A stretch of 64,000 bases of DNA from Streptomyces venezuelae (GTDB lineage Bacteria; Actinomycetota; Actinomycetes; Streptomycetales; Streptomycetaceae), in assembly GCF_008642315.1 (NCBI RefSeq), contig NZ_CP029192.1:3596001-3660000 (forward strand), read 5' to 3'. The notes beneath the pieces are model-generated. The model had not been told where the DNA came from. It searched no databases and saw only the letters and a program-made list of their open reading frames with translations. Below, in pieces: positions 9,961-18,732 of the stretch. The first letter of the stretch is position 1; the number at the start of each line of letters is the position of its first letter. Position numbers and translations under genes: made by a program.

Positions 9961-11148
9961 TCAAAGAATGACGTGGGGGACGAACCGCGCGTACTCGTCC
10001 GTGATCAGGCCCGACGACTCCCTGATGCCGAGCCCGGCCGCCTCGTCCTCCACGACCCACGCGCCGAGCACGACCCGGTTGCCGTCGAAGTCGGGGAGGG
10101 GCGCCAGCTCCTGGTAGCAGCAGCGCTCTTCGCGGAGCACGGGCGCGGAACCCGGCTCGTGCACCGTCACCCCCGCGCCCTCGCGCCCGAGCAGCGGCTT
10201 GGCCACGTACCCGCCGGACCCCGCCAGCTCGCGAGGGCCGTCCAGATACGCGGGCAACAGGTTCGGATGGCCCGGGTACAGCTCCCACAACACGGCTAGC
10301 AGCGCCTTGTTGGAGAGGAGCATCTTCCAGGCGGGCTCGATCCACAGCGTGGAACCCGTGCCGCCGCCGTTGTCCAGGGTCTCCAGGACGTGCGGTGCGA
10401 AGCGGTCCGTGGTCAGCCACTCCCACGGGTAGAGCTTGAAGCAGCTGCGCATGAAGCGGAGCTTCTTGTCGACGAAGCGGCGCGAGAGACGGTCCCAGCC
10501 GATGTCCTCCATGGAGATGGAGTCCGTGGCGAGGCCCGCCTGTTCCGCCGTCTCCCGCAGGTACGCGACCGTCATCAGGTCCTCGCCGAGCTCGTCGGCG
10601 GCGGAGTGCGCGAAGTACAGCGGGCTGCCGGGCGGGAGGAGTGGGGCCTGCCTCTTCCAGGCGTCGACCAGGCGCTCGTGGAGGGAGTTCCACTGGTCGG
10701 CGCCGGGGAAGCGTTCCTCCATCCAGAACCACTGCGGGCTCGCCGCCTCCACCAGGGATGTGGGGGTGTCGGCGTTGTACTCCAGCATCTTGGCCGGGCC
10801 GCCCCCGCCGTCGTAGCGGAGGTCGAAGCGGCCGTAGAGGGACGGGAGTTCGGCTCGGCGGTGCCAGGCCTCCGTGACGGCGGACGCGACGTCCGGGTCC
10901 GTGATGCCCAGGTCGGCGAGGCGGTCGTGCTCGACGATGTGCGCGGCGGCGGCCAGGCACATCGCGTGCAGTTCCTCGACGACCTCCTCCAGCGCCTCGA
11001 CCTCGGGGAGCGAGAAGACGTAGTAGGCGCTCTCGTCCCAGTAGGGGCGCAGGGTGTCGTCGGGGTAGCGCGTGAGGGGGTAGATGAGCCCCTGGTCCTC
11101 GACGGTCCGCTGCCAGCCGGGACGGGGGTCTATGGTGCGGCGTTCCAT
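9961..11148 (-). CDS. Glutathionylspermidine synthase-like ATP-grasp protein (YgiC/YjfC type)
   Basis: 395 residues aligning with the C-terminal synthetase half of glutathionylspermidine synthase and lacking the N-terminal amidase. Recognisable blocks are DESAYYVFSLPEVEALE, LYGRFDLRYDGGG, MLEYNADTPTSLVEAASPQW, EPAWKMLLSNKALLAVLWE, VAKPLLGREGAGV, and a late ELAPLPDFDG. These fit the metal/ATP-binding core of the family, which forms amide bonds between a carboxylate and an amine. Streptomyces uses mycothiol rather than glutathione, so the true substrate is unknown. It lies 12 bp downstream of a YgiB-like lipoprotein gene; the E. coli relatives ygiB and ygiC are also neighbours. Confidence 0.88.
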   Translation of the reverse strand: MERRTIDPRPGWQRTVEDQGLIYPLTRYPDDTLRPYWDESAYYVFSLPEVEALEEVVEELHAMCLAAAAHIVEHDRLADLGITDPDVASAVTEAWHRRAELPSLYGRFDLRYDGGGGPAKMLEYNADTPTSLVEAASPQWFWMEERFPGADQWNSLHERLVDAWKRQAPLLPPGSPLYFAHSAADELGEDLMTVAYLRETAEQAGLATDSISMEDIGWDRLSRRFVDKKLRFMRSCFKLYPWEWLTTDRFAPHVLETLDNGGGTGSTLWIEPAWKMLLSNKALLAVLWELYPGHPNLLPAYLDGPRELAGSGGYVAKPLLGREGAGVTVHEPGSAPVLREERCCYQELAPLPDFDGNRVVLGAWVVEDEAAGLGIRESSGLITDEYARFVPHVIL

Positions 11149-11160
11149 GGCGTACGGCGC

Positions 11161-11532
11161 TCAGCCGCCGCCACTGCCGCTGCCCGAGCAGCCGAAGCCG
11201 TCCCGGTCCACGGCCTCGCTGCGGCTGAAGGTGCCGTTATCGGCGTAGCGCCCTTCGACGTCGGCGTCGTAGTACCAGGCGGGATCCACACGGCCCGACG
11301 TCTTGCCGGTGCCGTAGGGGCTCTTGCGGGACTTCCCGGAGGAACCCGATGTGCCGGACTTGCATGTGCTGTCGCTGACCACGCGGTACCCGTTGACGTA
11401 GTCGTAGCTGTCCCGGTCCACGCAGCGCCGGTCCGGGTCCGAGCCGCAGGAGGTCAGGGCCGCCGCGAGGACGCCCATGCCGCCGAGTGCGACGGTGCTC
11501 GAACGCAGCCTTCGCGGTTGTTTCTTCGTCAT
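11161..11532 (-). CDS. Small YgiB-like lipoprotein
   Basis: 123 residues: signal peptide with lipobox LTSCG, then a short mature region with Cys at RRCVDRDSYD and DSTCKS, a Ser/Gly/Lys linker, WYYDADVEGRYADNG, and a C-terminal GFGCSGSGSGGG. The size, cysteine pattern and Gly/Ser-rich tail resemble the DUF1190/YgiB family. The ATG at 11530-11532 has a GGGGG ribosome-site-like stretch; codons further upstream are less convincing. First gene of the three-gene minus-strand group that continues with the ATP-grasp protein. Confidence 0.75.
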   Translation of the reverse strand: MTKKQPRRLRSSTVALGGMGVLAAALTSCGSDPDRRCVDRDSYDYVNGYRVVSDSTCKSGTSGSSGKSRKSPYGTGKTSGRVDPAWYYDADVEGRYADNGTFSRSEAVDRDGFGCSGSGSGGG

Positions 11533-11678
11533 GCGATCCCCCGTTGCCGCGCTCTGTGCACGGCTTGCTCTGTACATGTTCGGCGGTCAGCGTAGGTAAG
11601 CCACCGTGAACCGTGCCAGCCGCCTGCACCGGATGTCCCTTGGGTCTCCTTTGACTCACCTTCCTCTACAGTCACTTC

Positions 11679-12530
11679 GTGTCTCTTGGGATGATTTGCG
11701 CACTCGGCTCAGCGGTCTGCTTCGGTACGGCCTCGGTCCTCCAGGCGGTCGCCACGCGCTCCACCGCGCCCGGCACCGGCTCCGGCGTCGACCCGGCGCT
11801 GCTGCTGCGCGCCGTGCGCCAGTGGCGGTACGTCGCGGGGCTCGCCCTCGACGGACTCGGCTTCCTGCTGCAGATCGTGGCGCTGCGCTCCGTCCCGATC
11901 TACGCGGTGGGCGCGGCGCTCGCCGCGAGTCTCGCCGTCACGGCGGTGGTCGCGGCGCGGCTGCTGCGGGTGCGGCTGAGCGGCGTCGAGTGGGGCGCGG
12001 TGGGCGTCGTCTGCGCGGGGCTCGCCATGCTGGGGCTCGCCTCCGGCGACGAGGGCGACCGCGTCGGGTCGACGGCTCTGCGGTGGGTGATGCTCGGCAT
12101 CGCCGTCGCCGTGCTGGTGCTCGGCGCCGTCGCGGGGCGGCTCCCCGACCGGGGGCGGGCGCTGGCGCTCGGCCTCGGGGCGGGGTGCGGGTTCGGGGTC
12201 GTCGAGGTGACCGTGCGGCTCATCGACGACGTGTCGCCGGGCGCGCTGCTCGCCAATCCGGCGACGTACGCGCTGCTGGTGGGTGGAGGCGCGGCGTTCC
12301 TGCTGCTCACGTCGGCCCTCCAGCGCGGGTCGGTGACCACGGCGACGGCGGGCATGGTGATCGGCGAGACGATCGGTCCGGCACTGGTGGGCGTGGTCTG
12401 GCTGGGCGACCGCACGCGGGACGGGTTGGGGTGGCTGGCGGTCCTGGGATTCGCGGTGGCGGTCGCCGGGGCGTTGGCGCTGGCCCGCTTCGGCGAGGCG
12501 GCGGACGCTTCACTGGAGCAGCGGGGGTAG
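11679..12530 (+). CDS. DMT-superfamily integral membrane protein
   Basis: 283 residues with about nine to ten hydrophobic segments and short loops, beginning MSLGMICALGSAVCFGTASVLQAVATR, as in EamA/DMT-type permeases (two repeats of five helices). Conserved small-residue helices (GAALAASLAVTAVVAARLLRV; TATAGMVIGETIGPALVGVVWLGD) support the family, but the substrate is unknown. The GTG at 11679 is preceded six bases earlier by TACAGT (11667-11672), a TAnnnT -10 box, with no Shine-Dalgarno, so the transcript may be leaderless. It converges on the MocR gene. Confidence 0.85.
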   Translation: MSLGMICALGSAVCFGTASVLQAVATRSTAPGTGSGVDPALLLRAVRQWRYVAGLALDGLGFLLQIVALRSVPIYAVGAALAASLAVTAVVAARLLRVRLSGVEWGAVGVVCAGLAMLGLASGDEGDRVGSTALRWVMLGIAVAVLVLGAVAGRLPDRGRALALGLGAGCGFGVVEVTVRLIDDVSPGALLANPATYALLVGGGAAFLLLTSALQRGSVTTATAGMVIGETIGPALVGVVWLGDRTRDGLGWLAVLGFAVAVAGALALARFGEAADASLEQRG

Positions 12531-12577
12531 CACTGTCCGGCGTCTGCGCGCCGCCCTTCGCCCCGCCTCGGACCCCG

Positions 12578-12605
12578 CTCCTCAAACGCCGGAGGGGCTG
12601 AATCC
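12578..12605. repeat. Dispersed Streptomyces intergenic repeat
   Basis: The stretch containing CTCAAACGCCGGAGGGGCTG, between two convergent genes, matches an element I know as very common at gene ends in Streptomyces genomes. Its CCGGAGGGG core can pair with itself or act in termination. Only one copy is seen in this window. Confidence 0.6.
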
Positions 12606-12612
12606 GGCCCCC

Positions 12613-14025
12613 TTACGGCAGCACCCGGCCCAACGCCCCCAACGCCCCCGCCCACGCATGCTCCGTCGGCGTCCCGTACCCCACCACCAGCGCGTCCCGC
12701 GTCGGCGCCGTCGAGAGCGGGTGGCGGTAGCGGCTCAGGCCGTGGACCGCGAGCCGCTCCCAATTGGCGGCCTGGACGATGGACTGCTCGGTGCCCCGCG
12801 GCAGTTCGAGCACCGCGTGCAGCCCCGCCGCGATGCCGGTCGCACGCACCTCGGGCGCCCGCCCCGCCACCGCCTCCACCAACTGGTCCCTGCGGCGCCG
12901 GTACCGCAGCCGTGCGGCACGGACATGGCGGTCGTACGCCCCCGACGTGAGGAACTCCGCGAGCGTCAGCTGGTCGAGCGCGCCGCAGGACGCGCCCGTG
13001 GCCTCCTTCTCGGCGAGGACCTCGTCCCGCAGGCCGGACGGCAGCACCATCCAGCCGAGCCGCAGGCCGGGGGCGAGGGACTTGCTCGCCGTGCCGAGGT
13101 AGATCACGTGCTCGGGGTCGAGGCCCTGGAGCGCGCCGACCGGCTGCCGGTCGTAGCGGAACTCACCGTCGTAGTCGTCCTCGATGATCACCCCGCCCGC
13201 GCGCCGCGCCCAGTCGACCGCGGCGGCGCGCCGGTCGGGGTGGAGCGGCACGCCCATCGGGAACTGGTGCGCGGGGGTGAGCAGCACCGCCTTCGCCGAG
13301 CAGGAGCCGGGACCGAGGCCGGAGACATCGGTGCCCAGGGCGTCGAAGGCGAGCGGCACCGTGCGCAGGCCCGCGTGGTGCAGCAGGTTCCAGTGGAGGT
13401 CGAGGCCGTACGACTCGACGGCCACCTCCCGCTCCCCGCGCGCCCGCAGCACCCGCCCCATGACCGCGAGAGCGTGCACGAACCCGGCGGTGACGACGAT
13501 GCGATCGGGGTCGGCGTGCACGCCCCGCGCCCGTGCGAGGTACTCGGCGAGCGCGGTGCGCAGCTCGGCGCGGCCGCGCGGGTCCGCGTACCCGAGGGCG
13601 CCGTGCGGAGCCGCCGCCAGCGCGCGCCGGGCCGCCTTGAGCCACTCCGCGCGCGGGAACGACGCGAGGTCCGGCGAGCCGGGGGTGAGGTCGTACGTCG
13701 GCGCCCCGCCCTGCCTGCGGGGCGGCGCGGGCCGCACCGGTGGCGGCACGACGCGCTCCGCGACGCGCGTGCCCGAACCCTGGCGGGCGGTGAGCCAGCC
13801 CTCGGCGACCAGATCGGCGTACGCGTCGGCGACCGTGTTCCGCGCGATGCCGAGGTCGACGGCGAGGGAGCGGGAGGAGGGCAGGCGGGTGCCGGGGGCG
13901 AGACGGCCGCCGCGTACCGCCTCCCGCAGCGCGTCCGTCAGGCCCTTGCGGACGCCGTGGCGGGACACGGAGCCGCCCGTCTCCAGATGCAGGTCGACGC
14001 CCAGATTGGCCCACGTATCTCCCAT
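12613..14025 (-). CDS. MocR/PdxR-type transcriptional regulator (GntR HTH fused to aminotransferase fold)
   Basis: 470 residues. The N-terminal 75 or so form a GntR winged helix (GLTDALREAVRGGRLAPGTRLPSSRSLAVDLGIARNTVADAY). The rest is a class I aminotransferase-like domain with the PLP lysine in YLGTASKSLAPGLRLGW and the DDYDGEFRYDR motif. Such proteins sense PLP or PLP-amine adducts and usually control a divergent gene. Start chosen at ATG 14023-14025, giving a normal N-terminus; a TATGGT -10-like box lies eight bases before it, suggesting a leaderless mRNA. The 47-bp gap to the divergent AhpD-like gene is the likely operator. Confidence 0.88.
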   Translation of the reverse strand: MGDTWANLGVDLHLETGGSVSRHGVRKGLTDALREAVRGGRLAPGTRLPSSRSLAVDLGIARNTVADAYADLVAEGWLTARQGSGTRVAERVVPPPVRPAPPRRQGGAPTYDLTPGSPDLASFPRAEWLKAARRALAAAPHGALGYADPRGRAELRTALAEYLARARGVHADPDRIVVTAGFVHALAVMGRVLRARGEREVAVESYGLDLHWNLLHHAGLRTVPLAFDALGTDVSGLGPGSCSAKAVLLTPAHQFPMGVPLHPDRRAAAVDWARRAGGVIIEDDYDGEFRYDRQPVGALQGLDPEHVIYLGTASKSLAPGLRLGWMVLPSGLRDEVLAEKEATGASCGALDQLTLAEFLTSGAYDRHVRAARLRYRRRRDQLVEAVAGRAPEVRATGIAAGLHAVLELPRGTEQSIVQAANWERLAVHGLSRYRHPLSTAPTRDALVVGYGTPTEHAWAGALGALGRVLP

Positions 14026-14072
14026 GGAAATGGACCATACCCGTGGGCTACTCCGCGCGTACGGTCGACACC
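14026..14072. promoter_or_regulatory. Short divergent promoter/operator between MocR and AhpD-like genes
   Basis: Only 47 bp separate the two starts. They contain a minus-strand TATGGT and a plus-strand TACGGT (14060-14065), each 7-8 bases before its start codon, plus the palindrome ATGGACCAT (14030-14038). This implies overlapping leaderless promoters and a regulator site shared by both directions. Confidence 0.45.
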
Positions 14073-14567
14073 ATGAGCACTCCCTCCGCACCCCACGTCC
14101 ACGAGCACACCCCCCGCCTCGACTGGGCCCAGCACGCCCCCGAGGTCTTCAAGGCCATGATCAAGCTCGACACGGCCGCCCGTAAGGGCCTCGACCCCGT
14201 CGTCCACGAACTCGTCAAGATCCGCGCCTCGCAGCTCAACCACTGCGCGTTCTGCCTCGACATGCACTCCAAGGACGCCCTCGCGGCGGGCGAGAGCGTC
14301 GAGCGGATCATCCAGCTCAGCGCCTGGGAGGAGTCGCGGCACTTCTACACGGCGAAGGAGATCGCCGCGATCGAACTGACCGAGGCCATCACCGTGCTCA
14401 CCGACGGTTTCGTGCCGGACGAGGTGTACGCGAAGGCCGCCGAGCACTTCGACGAGGCGGAGCTGACCCAGCTCATCGCCGCGATCACCGTCATCAACGC
14501 GTGGAACCGCTTCGGCGTCAGCACGCGGATGGTGCCGGGCCACTACAAGGCCGAGGGCAACAAGTGA
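14073..14567 (+). CDS. Carboxymuconolactone decarboxylase/AhpD-family protein, first copy
   Basis: 164 residues with the redox CxxC-x3-H motif, C58-A-F-C61-L-D-M-H65, typical of AhpD-like alkylhydroperoxidase-fold proteins. A long amphipathic helix and the LTEAITVLTDGFVPDEVYAKAAEHF segment are shared almost word for word with the next gene, so the two are tandem paralogs. Expected role: cytoplasmic peroxide or thiol-redox protection; the electron donor is unknown. First gene of a tight three-gene operon divergent from the MocR regulator. Confidence 0.9.
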   Translation: MSTPSAPHVHEHTPRLDWAQHAPEVFKAMIKLDTAARKGLDPVVHELVKIRASQLNHCAFCLDMHSKDALAAGESVERIIQLSAWEESRHFYTAKEIAAIELTEAITVLTDGFVPDEVYAKAAEHFDEAELTQLIAAITVINAWNRFGVSTRMVPGHYKAEGNK

Positions 14568-15010
14568 CCCCTCGCACCACGCACCTGGACCCCGGCGTCG
14601 TGAGCGCGATGAGCGCGTTGGGCGCCGCCGCGAAGAAGGGCCTTGACGACCCGGTGCTCGCGGAGCTCGTGATGATGCGGGCCTCGCAGATCAACGCCTG
14701 CGCCTTCTGCCTCGACATGCACGCGGACGTCGCCCTGGAGCACGGCGAGACCCCGAAGCGCATCGCGCTCCTGAACGCCTGGGAGGAAGCGGGCGATCTG
14801 TTCAGCGCCCGCGAACGCGCCGCCCTCGCGCTCACCGAGGCCGTCACCGTCCTCACCGAGGGCTTCGTGCCGGACGAGGTGTACGCGAAGGCCGCCGAGC
14901 ACTTCACTGAAGCCGGACTCGCCCACCTCCTCGGCGTGATCACCGTCATCAACAGCTGGAACCGCCTGATGGTCAGCCGCCGCATCGCGCCCGGAGGCCC
15001 GGCATGGTGA
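14564..15010 (+). CDS. Carboxymuconolactone decarboxylase/AhpD-family protein, second copy
   Basis: 148 residues, GTG start overlapping the previous stop (GTGA), which implies translational coupling. It has C46-A-F-C49-L-D-M-H53 and the same C-terminal helix as its neighbour but a different N-terminus (no His-rich leader). AhpD-fold proteins are obligate oligomers, so the paralogs could form a hetero-oligomer; this is inference. The gene overlaps the next by seven bases. Confidence 0.88.
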   Translation: MTPRTTHLDPGVVSAMSALGAAAKKGLDDPVLAELVMMRASQINACAFCLDMHADVALEHGETPKRIALLNAWEEAGDLFSARERAALALTEAVTVLTEGFVPDEVYAKAAEHFTEAGLAHLLGVITVINSWNRLMVSRRIAPGGPAW

Positions 15011-15741
15011 GCCCCGCACGGACCCTGCGCGCCCTCCACCACGGCCGCGCGCCCGACGACCCGCTGGTCCTGCCCGGACCGTGGGACGCCGCGAGTGCCC
15101 GCGTCTTCGAGGAGGCGGGGTACGAGGCGCTGGCCACGCCCAGCGCCGGCATCGCGCTCGCCCTCGGGTACGAGGACGGGCAGGTCCCGCCGAAGCTGAT
15201 GTTCGAGGCGGTGGGCCGGATCGCCCGCGCCGTCTCCGTCCCGGTGTCGATGGACGCCGAGACCGGATACGGCCTGACCGCCAAGGAGTTGGTCGACCGG
15301 CTCCTCGAAGCGGGCGCCGTCGGCTGCAACCTGGAGGACTCCTGCCCGGGCGAGGGCTCCGCGAGCGTCCTCCGGGACCCGCACGAGCAGGCCGACTGGC
15401 TGGCGCGGGTGCGGGATGCGGCGGGCGACCGGCTGGTGATCAACGCGCGCGTCGACACGTTCGTCCGCGGTGTCGCCGACCCGGAACGGGCCGTCGAGCG
15501 GGCCCGCCTGTACCTGGCGGCGGGCGCGGACTGCGTCTACCCGATCCTCGCGCCGCCCGAGGCGGTCCCGGTCCTGCGGGCGGGCATCGAGGGACCGCTC
15601 AACGTCCTCGCGACGCCGGACGGTCCCTCCCCGCGCGAGCTGGGCGGACTCGGCGCGACCCGCGTCACGTTCGGCCCCGGCCTGCTGCGCCGCGCCATGG
15701 CGGCGCTGCGGGACATCGCCGACGGAGTGCGCCGGGCATGA
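15004..15741 (+). CDS. PEP mutase/isocitrate lyase superfamily protein
   Basis: 245 residues forming a TIM barrel of the ICL/PEPM superfamily: LPGPWDAASARVFEEAGYEALATPSAG, SMDAETGYG (metal-binding Asp/Glu block), AVGCNLEDSC, INARVDTF. The catalytic KKCGH of isocitrate lyase is absent, so a C-C or P-C lyase/hydrolase acting on a small 2-oxo acid is likelier; the substrate cannot be assigned. Its ATG lies seven bases inside the second AhpD-like gene, so it is co-expressed with them under the MocR regulator. Confidence 0.85.
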   Translation: MVSPARTLRALHHGRAPDDPLVLPGPWDAASARVFEEAGYEALATPSAGIALALGYEDGQVPPKLMFEAVGRIARAVSVPVSMDAETGYGLTAKELVDRLLEAGAVGCNLEDSCPGEGSASVLRDPHEQADWLARVRDAAGDRLVINARVDTFVRGVADPERAVERARLYLAAGADCVYPILAPPEAVPVLRAGIEGPLNVLATPDGPSPRELGGLGATRVTFGPGLLRRAMAALRDIADGVRRA

Positions 15742-15743
15742 CG

Positions 15744-15776
15744 GTGCCGGGCTCCCTGCCAACGGGAGCCCGGCAC
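15744..15776. terminator. Hairpin terminator between convergent operons
   Basis: A perfect 13-bp stem (15744-15756 with 15764-15776), 7-nt loop and TTT on the plus strand, starting three bases after the PEP mutase-like stop and ending 22 bases before the end of the betaine transporter gene. Confidence 0.85.
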
Positions 15777-15797
15777 TTTCACACAGTCAGCGGGCCG

Positions 15798-16763
15798 CTA
15801 CTTGGGCAGCCACGCCTTCCACTTCGACTCGTTCTTGTCGATCCACGCCTTGGCCGCGTCATCCGGGGACATCTTCTTGTCCGCGATCATCAGGGAGACC
15901 TCGTTCTGGTCCTCCTCCGACCACTTGAAGTTCTTCAGGAGCTTCGCGGCGTCGCCGCCGTTCTTCGCGAAGTCCGCGTTGAAGTACTTCTGCAGCGGGG
16001 TGTGCGGATAGGCGCACTTGATCTTCGCCGGGTCGGCGTCGCAGCCCTCCTTGTACTCGGGCAGCTTCACCTCCGTCATCGGCACCTTCTCGAAGAGCCA
16101 CTGCGGCTTGTACCAGTACGTGAGGAACGGCTTCTGCTGCTTGGCGAACTGCTCGATCTGGGTGATCTGCGCCGCCTCGGAGCCCGCGAAGACGACCTGG
16201 TAGTCCAGGTCGAGGTTCTGCACGAGCGCCTTGTCGTTCGTCACGTACGACGGGGAGCCGTCCATGAGCTGGCCCTTGCTGCCGCTCTCGGACGTCTTCA
16301 ACTGATCCGCGTACTTGTTGAGGTTCTTCCAGTCGGTGACGTCCGGGTGCTTCTTCGCGAAGTACGTGGGGACGTACCAGCCGATGTGTCCGGTCACGCC
16401 GACGTCGCCGCCGGGCACGATCGTCTTCTTGTCCTTGACGTACCGCTGTTCCTGGTCCGGGTGACCCCAGTCCTCCATGATCGCGTCGACGCGGCCCTGG
16501 CTCAGGGCGTCCCAGGCCGGGACCTCGTCGATCTGGACCTTGTCGACGCGGTAGCCCAGCTCGTTCTTGAGCAGGTACTCGGCGACGGCGACGTCCGCCT
16601 GCGCGCCGACCCACGACTGGACCGAGAGGGTCACCGTCTTGGCCCCCTCGGCGTTCGCGTACGGCGACGCCTGCTTGCTCATGTCGGCGGCGCCGCAGCC
16701 GGAGAGCGCGAGGAGCGCGCCGCCGGCCGTGACGGCACTCATGACACGCGTACGAACTCGCAT
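15798..16763 (-). CDS. Glycine betaine/choline ABC transporter substrate-binding lipoprotein
   Basis: 321 residues. The signal peptide with lipobox ALSGC anchors it outside the membrane. The mature part is an OpuAC-type binding fold (VTLSVQSWVGAQADVAVAEYLL; LTYWYKPQWLFEKVPMTEVKLPEY), with several Trp/Tyr residues expected for an aromatic cage around a quaternary ammonium group. Last gene of the operon betB-betA-ATPase-permease-this gene; it begins one base after the permease stop. Named from family and context; choline, glycine betaine or proline betaine are all possible ligands. Confidence 0.9.
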   Translation of the reverse strand: MRVRTRVMSAVTAGGALLALSGCGAADMSKQASPYANAEGAKTVTLSVQSWVGAQADVAVAEYLLKNELGYRVDKVQIDEVPAWDALSQGRVDAIMEDWGHPDQEQRYVKDKKTIVPGGDVGVTGHIGWYVPTYFAKKHPDVTDWKNLNKYADQLKTSESGSKGQLMDGSPSYVTNDKALVQNLDLDYQVVFAGSEAAQITQIEQFAKQQKPFLTYWYKPQWLFEKVPMTEVKLPEYKEGCDADPAKIKCAYPHTPLQKYFNADFAKNGGDAAKLLKNFKWSEEDQNEVSLMIADKKMSPDDAAKAWIDKNESKWKAWLPK

Positions 16764-16764
16764 G

Positions 16765-18732
16765 TCACGCTCCCTTCTTCGCGCGGCGTTCCGTCGGCTG
16801 CGTGACGCGGTCGAGCGTCAGCCCGAGGCAGACGATCGCGGCACCGGCCACCAGGCCGGTCGCGAGGTCGCCCTGCGCGATGCCGAAGACGACGTCGTAG
16901 CCGAGCGCGCCACCGCCGACCAGGCCGCCGATGACGACGACGGCGAGGACCAGGACGACGCCCTGGTTGAGGGCGAGCATGAGCGCGGGGCGGGCCAGCG
17001 GCAGCTGGACCTTGCGCAGCTGCTGCCAGCTCGTGGCGCCGAGCGAGCGCGTGGACTCCATCGCGGCGGCGTCGACCTGGCTCAGGCCCTGCGTGGTGAT
17101 GCGGACGACGGCGGGCAGCGCGTAGACGACGGCGGCGGCGACCGCGGGGGCACGGCCGATGCCGAAGAGGGCGACGACCGGGATGAGGTACACGAACTGC
17201 GGCATCGTCTGGAACACGTCGAGCACCGGGCGCAGGAGGCTCTCGAACCGCTTGCTGCGGGAGGCCGCGATACCGATGGCGAAGCCTAGAATCAGCGTGA
17301 CGGCGACACCGGCGAGGACCTGCGCGAGCGTGTCGAGGGACTTGTCCCACACGCCGAGCACGCCGATCGCGGCCATCGCGGCGACGGCGGTGAGCGCGGT
17401 CTGCCAGGTGCCGATCAGCCAGGCGAGCGCGGCGACGACCAGCAGCACCGACCACCAGGGCAGGCCCTGCAGGCCGTCCCTGAGCGGGTTGAGGAACCAG
17501 GTGGTGAAGTTGGCGGCCCAGTCCGCGGTGCCGCCCACGACGGGCACGCCGGTGTAGATGTGGTCGACCATCCACTCCTTGGCGGTGTTGACCGAAGGGG
17601 CGATGTTGACGACCCAGTCGGTCGGCCAGTCCACGCGGTCCGCGAAGCGGGCGACGAGCGCGACGACGACCGTCAGGGCGGCGGCGACCGACCAGCCGCG
17701 CCAGCCGCGCAGCGGCGAGGTGTCCTCGGCGTGCGCGCCCGTGCGCTCCCCGGCCGCGCCGGTCACGCGGTCGAGGACCACGGCGAGCAGCACGATCGGG
17801 ATGCCGGCGGCGAGCGCCTGGCCGACGTCGACGGTGGAGAGCGCCTGGTAGACGCGGTCGCCGAGACCGCCCGCGCCGATCACCGACGCGATGACGGCCA
17901 TCGAGAGCGCCATCATGATCGTCTGGTTGAGGCCGAGCAGGAGCTCCTTGAGGGCGAGGGGCAGGCGCGCGGAGAAGAGCCGCTGCCGGCCGGTCGCGCC
18001 GAGCGAGGTCACCGCCTCCATCACGCCGCCGTCGGCGCCGCGCAGGCCGAGCGCGGTGAGGCGGGCCATGGGCGGGGCGGCGTAGACGACCGTCGCGATG
18101 ATGGCGGCCGGGACGCCCATGCCGAAGACGAGGGCGAACGGCAGCAGGTAGGCGTAGGCAGGCAGCACCTGCATGGTGTCGAGGACCGGCCGCAGGATGC
18201 GGAAGATCCGGTCGTTGAGGCCGCCCGCGAGGCCGAGCAGCAGGCCGATGACGACGGAGGCGAGGACCGCCACGATCATCAGCGCGAGGGTCTGCATGGT
18301 CGGCACCCACATGCCGAGCAGGCCGCACACGGCGAACGCCGACGAGGCCAGGACGGCGAGCTTGACGCCCGCCACGCGCCAGGCGATCAGGCCGGCGCCG
18401 ATGGTCACGCCGGCCCAGCCCGCGGCGAGCAGCACGAGGTACACGCCGCGCACGGAGAGCACGATGGCGTTGCTGACGTGGCCCAGGAAGTAGATGAACA
18501 GCGGGTGGCTGTCGCGGTTGTCGATGATCCAGTCGGTGGTCTTGGCCAGCGGCTCGGTCAGGTCGACGGTGAGCGCGTCCGGCCAGGCGCCGGAGGCCCA
18601 CTTGGCGTTCACGATCGGCACGAGGACCGCCGCGGCGACGGCGAGCAGCAGGAGCTTGCCGACGGCACGGTGACGCAGGAGCGCGCCGATTCCCGTATCT
18701 CGTACGGGACTGGAGGCGGTGGCGGTGGCCAT
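16765..18732 (-). CDS. Glycine betaine/proline ABC transporter permease, two fused modules
   Basis: 655 residues, about twice a ProW/OpuAB permease. Two BPD-transport modules are present, each with an EAA-type loop (EAVTSLGATGRQRLFSARLPLALKELL and ESTRSLGATSWQQLRKVQLPLARPALM), each followed by GLNQ/ALNQ and a GAGGLG/GGGALG helix. The single protein can thus supply both halves of the membrane channel. It overlaps the ATPase stop (TGATG). Such fused permeases are usual in streptomycete betaine importers. Confidence 0.92.
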   Translation of the reverse strand: MATATASSPVRDTGIGALLRHRAVGKLLLLAVAAAVLVPIVNAKWASGAWPDALTVDLTEPLAKTTDWIIDNRDSHPLFIYFLGHVSNAIVLSVRGVYLVLLAAGWAGVTIGAGLIAWRVAGVKLAVLASSAFAVCGLLGMWVPTMQTLALMIVAVLASVVIGLLLGLAGGLNDRIFRILRPVLDTMQVLPAYAYLLPFALVFGMGVPAAIIATVVYAAPPMARLTALGLRGADGGVMEAVTSLGATGRQRLFSARLPLALKELLLGLNQTIMMALSMAVIASVIGAGGLGDRVYQALSTVDVGQALAAGIPIVLLAVVLDRVTGAAGERTGAHAEDTSPLRGWRGWSVAAALTVVVALVARFADRVDWPTDWVVNIAPSVNTAKEWMVDHIYTGVPVVGGTADWAANFTTWFLNPLRDGLQGLPWWSVLLVVAALAWLIGTWQTALTAVAAMAAIGVLGVWDKSLDTLAQVLAGVAVTLILGFAIGIAASRSKRFESLLRPVLDVFQTMPQFVYLIPVVALFGIGRAPAVAAAVVYALPAVVRITTQGLSQVDAAAMESTRSLGATSWQQLRKVQLPLARPALMLALNQGVVLVLAVVVIGGLVGGGALGYDVVFGIAQGDLATGLVAGAAIVCLGLTLDRVTQPTERRAKKGA

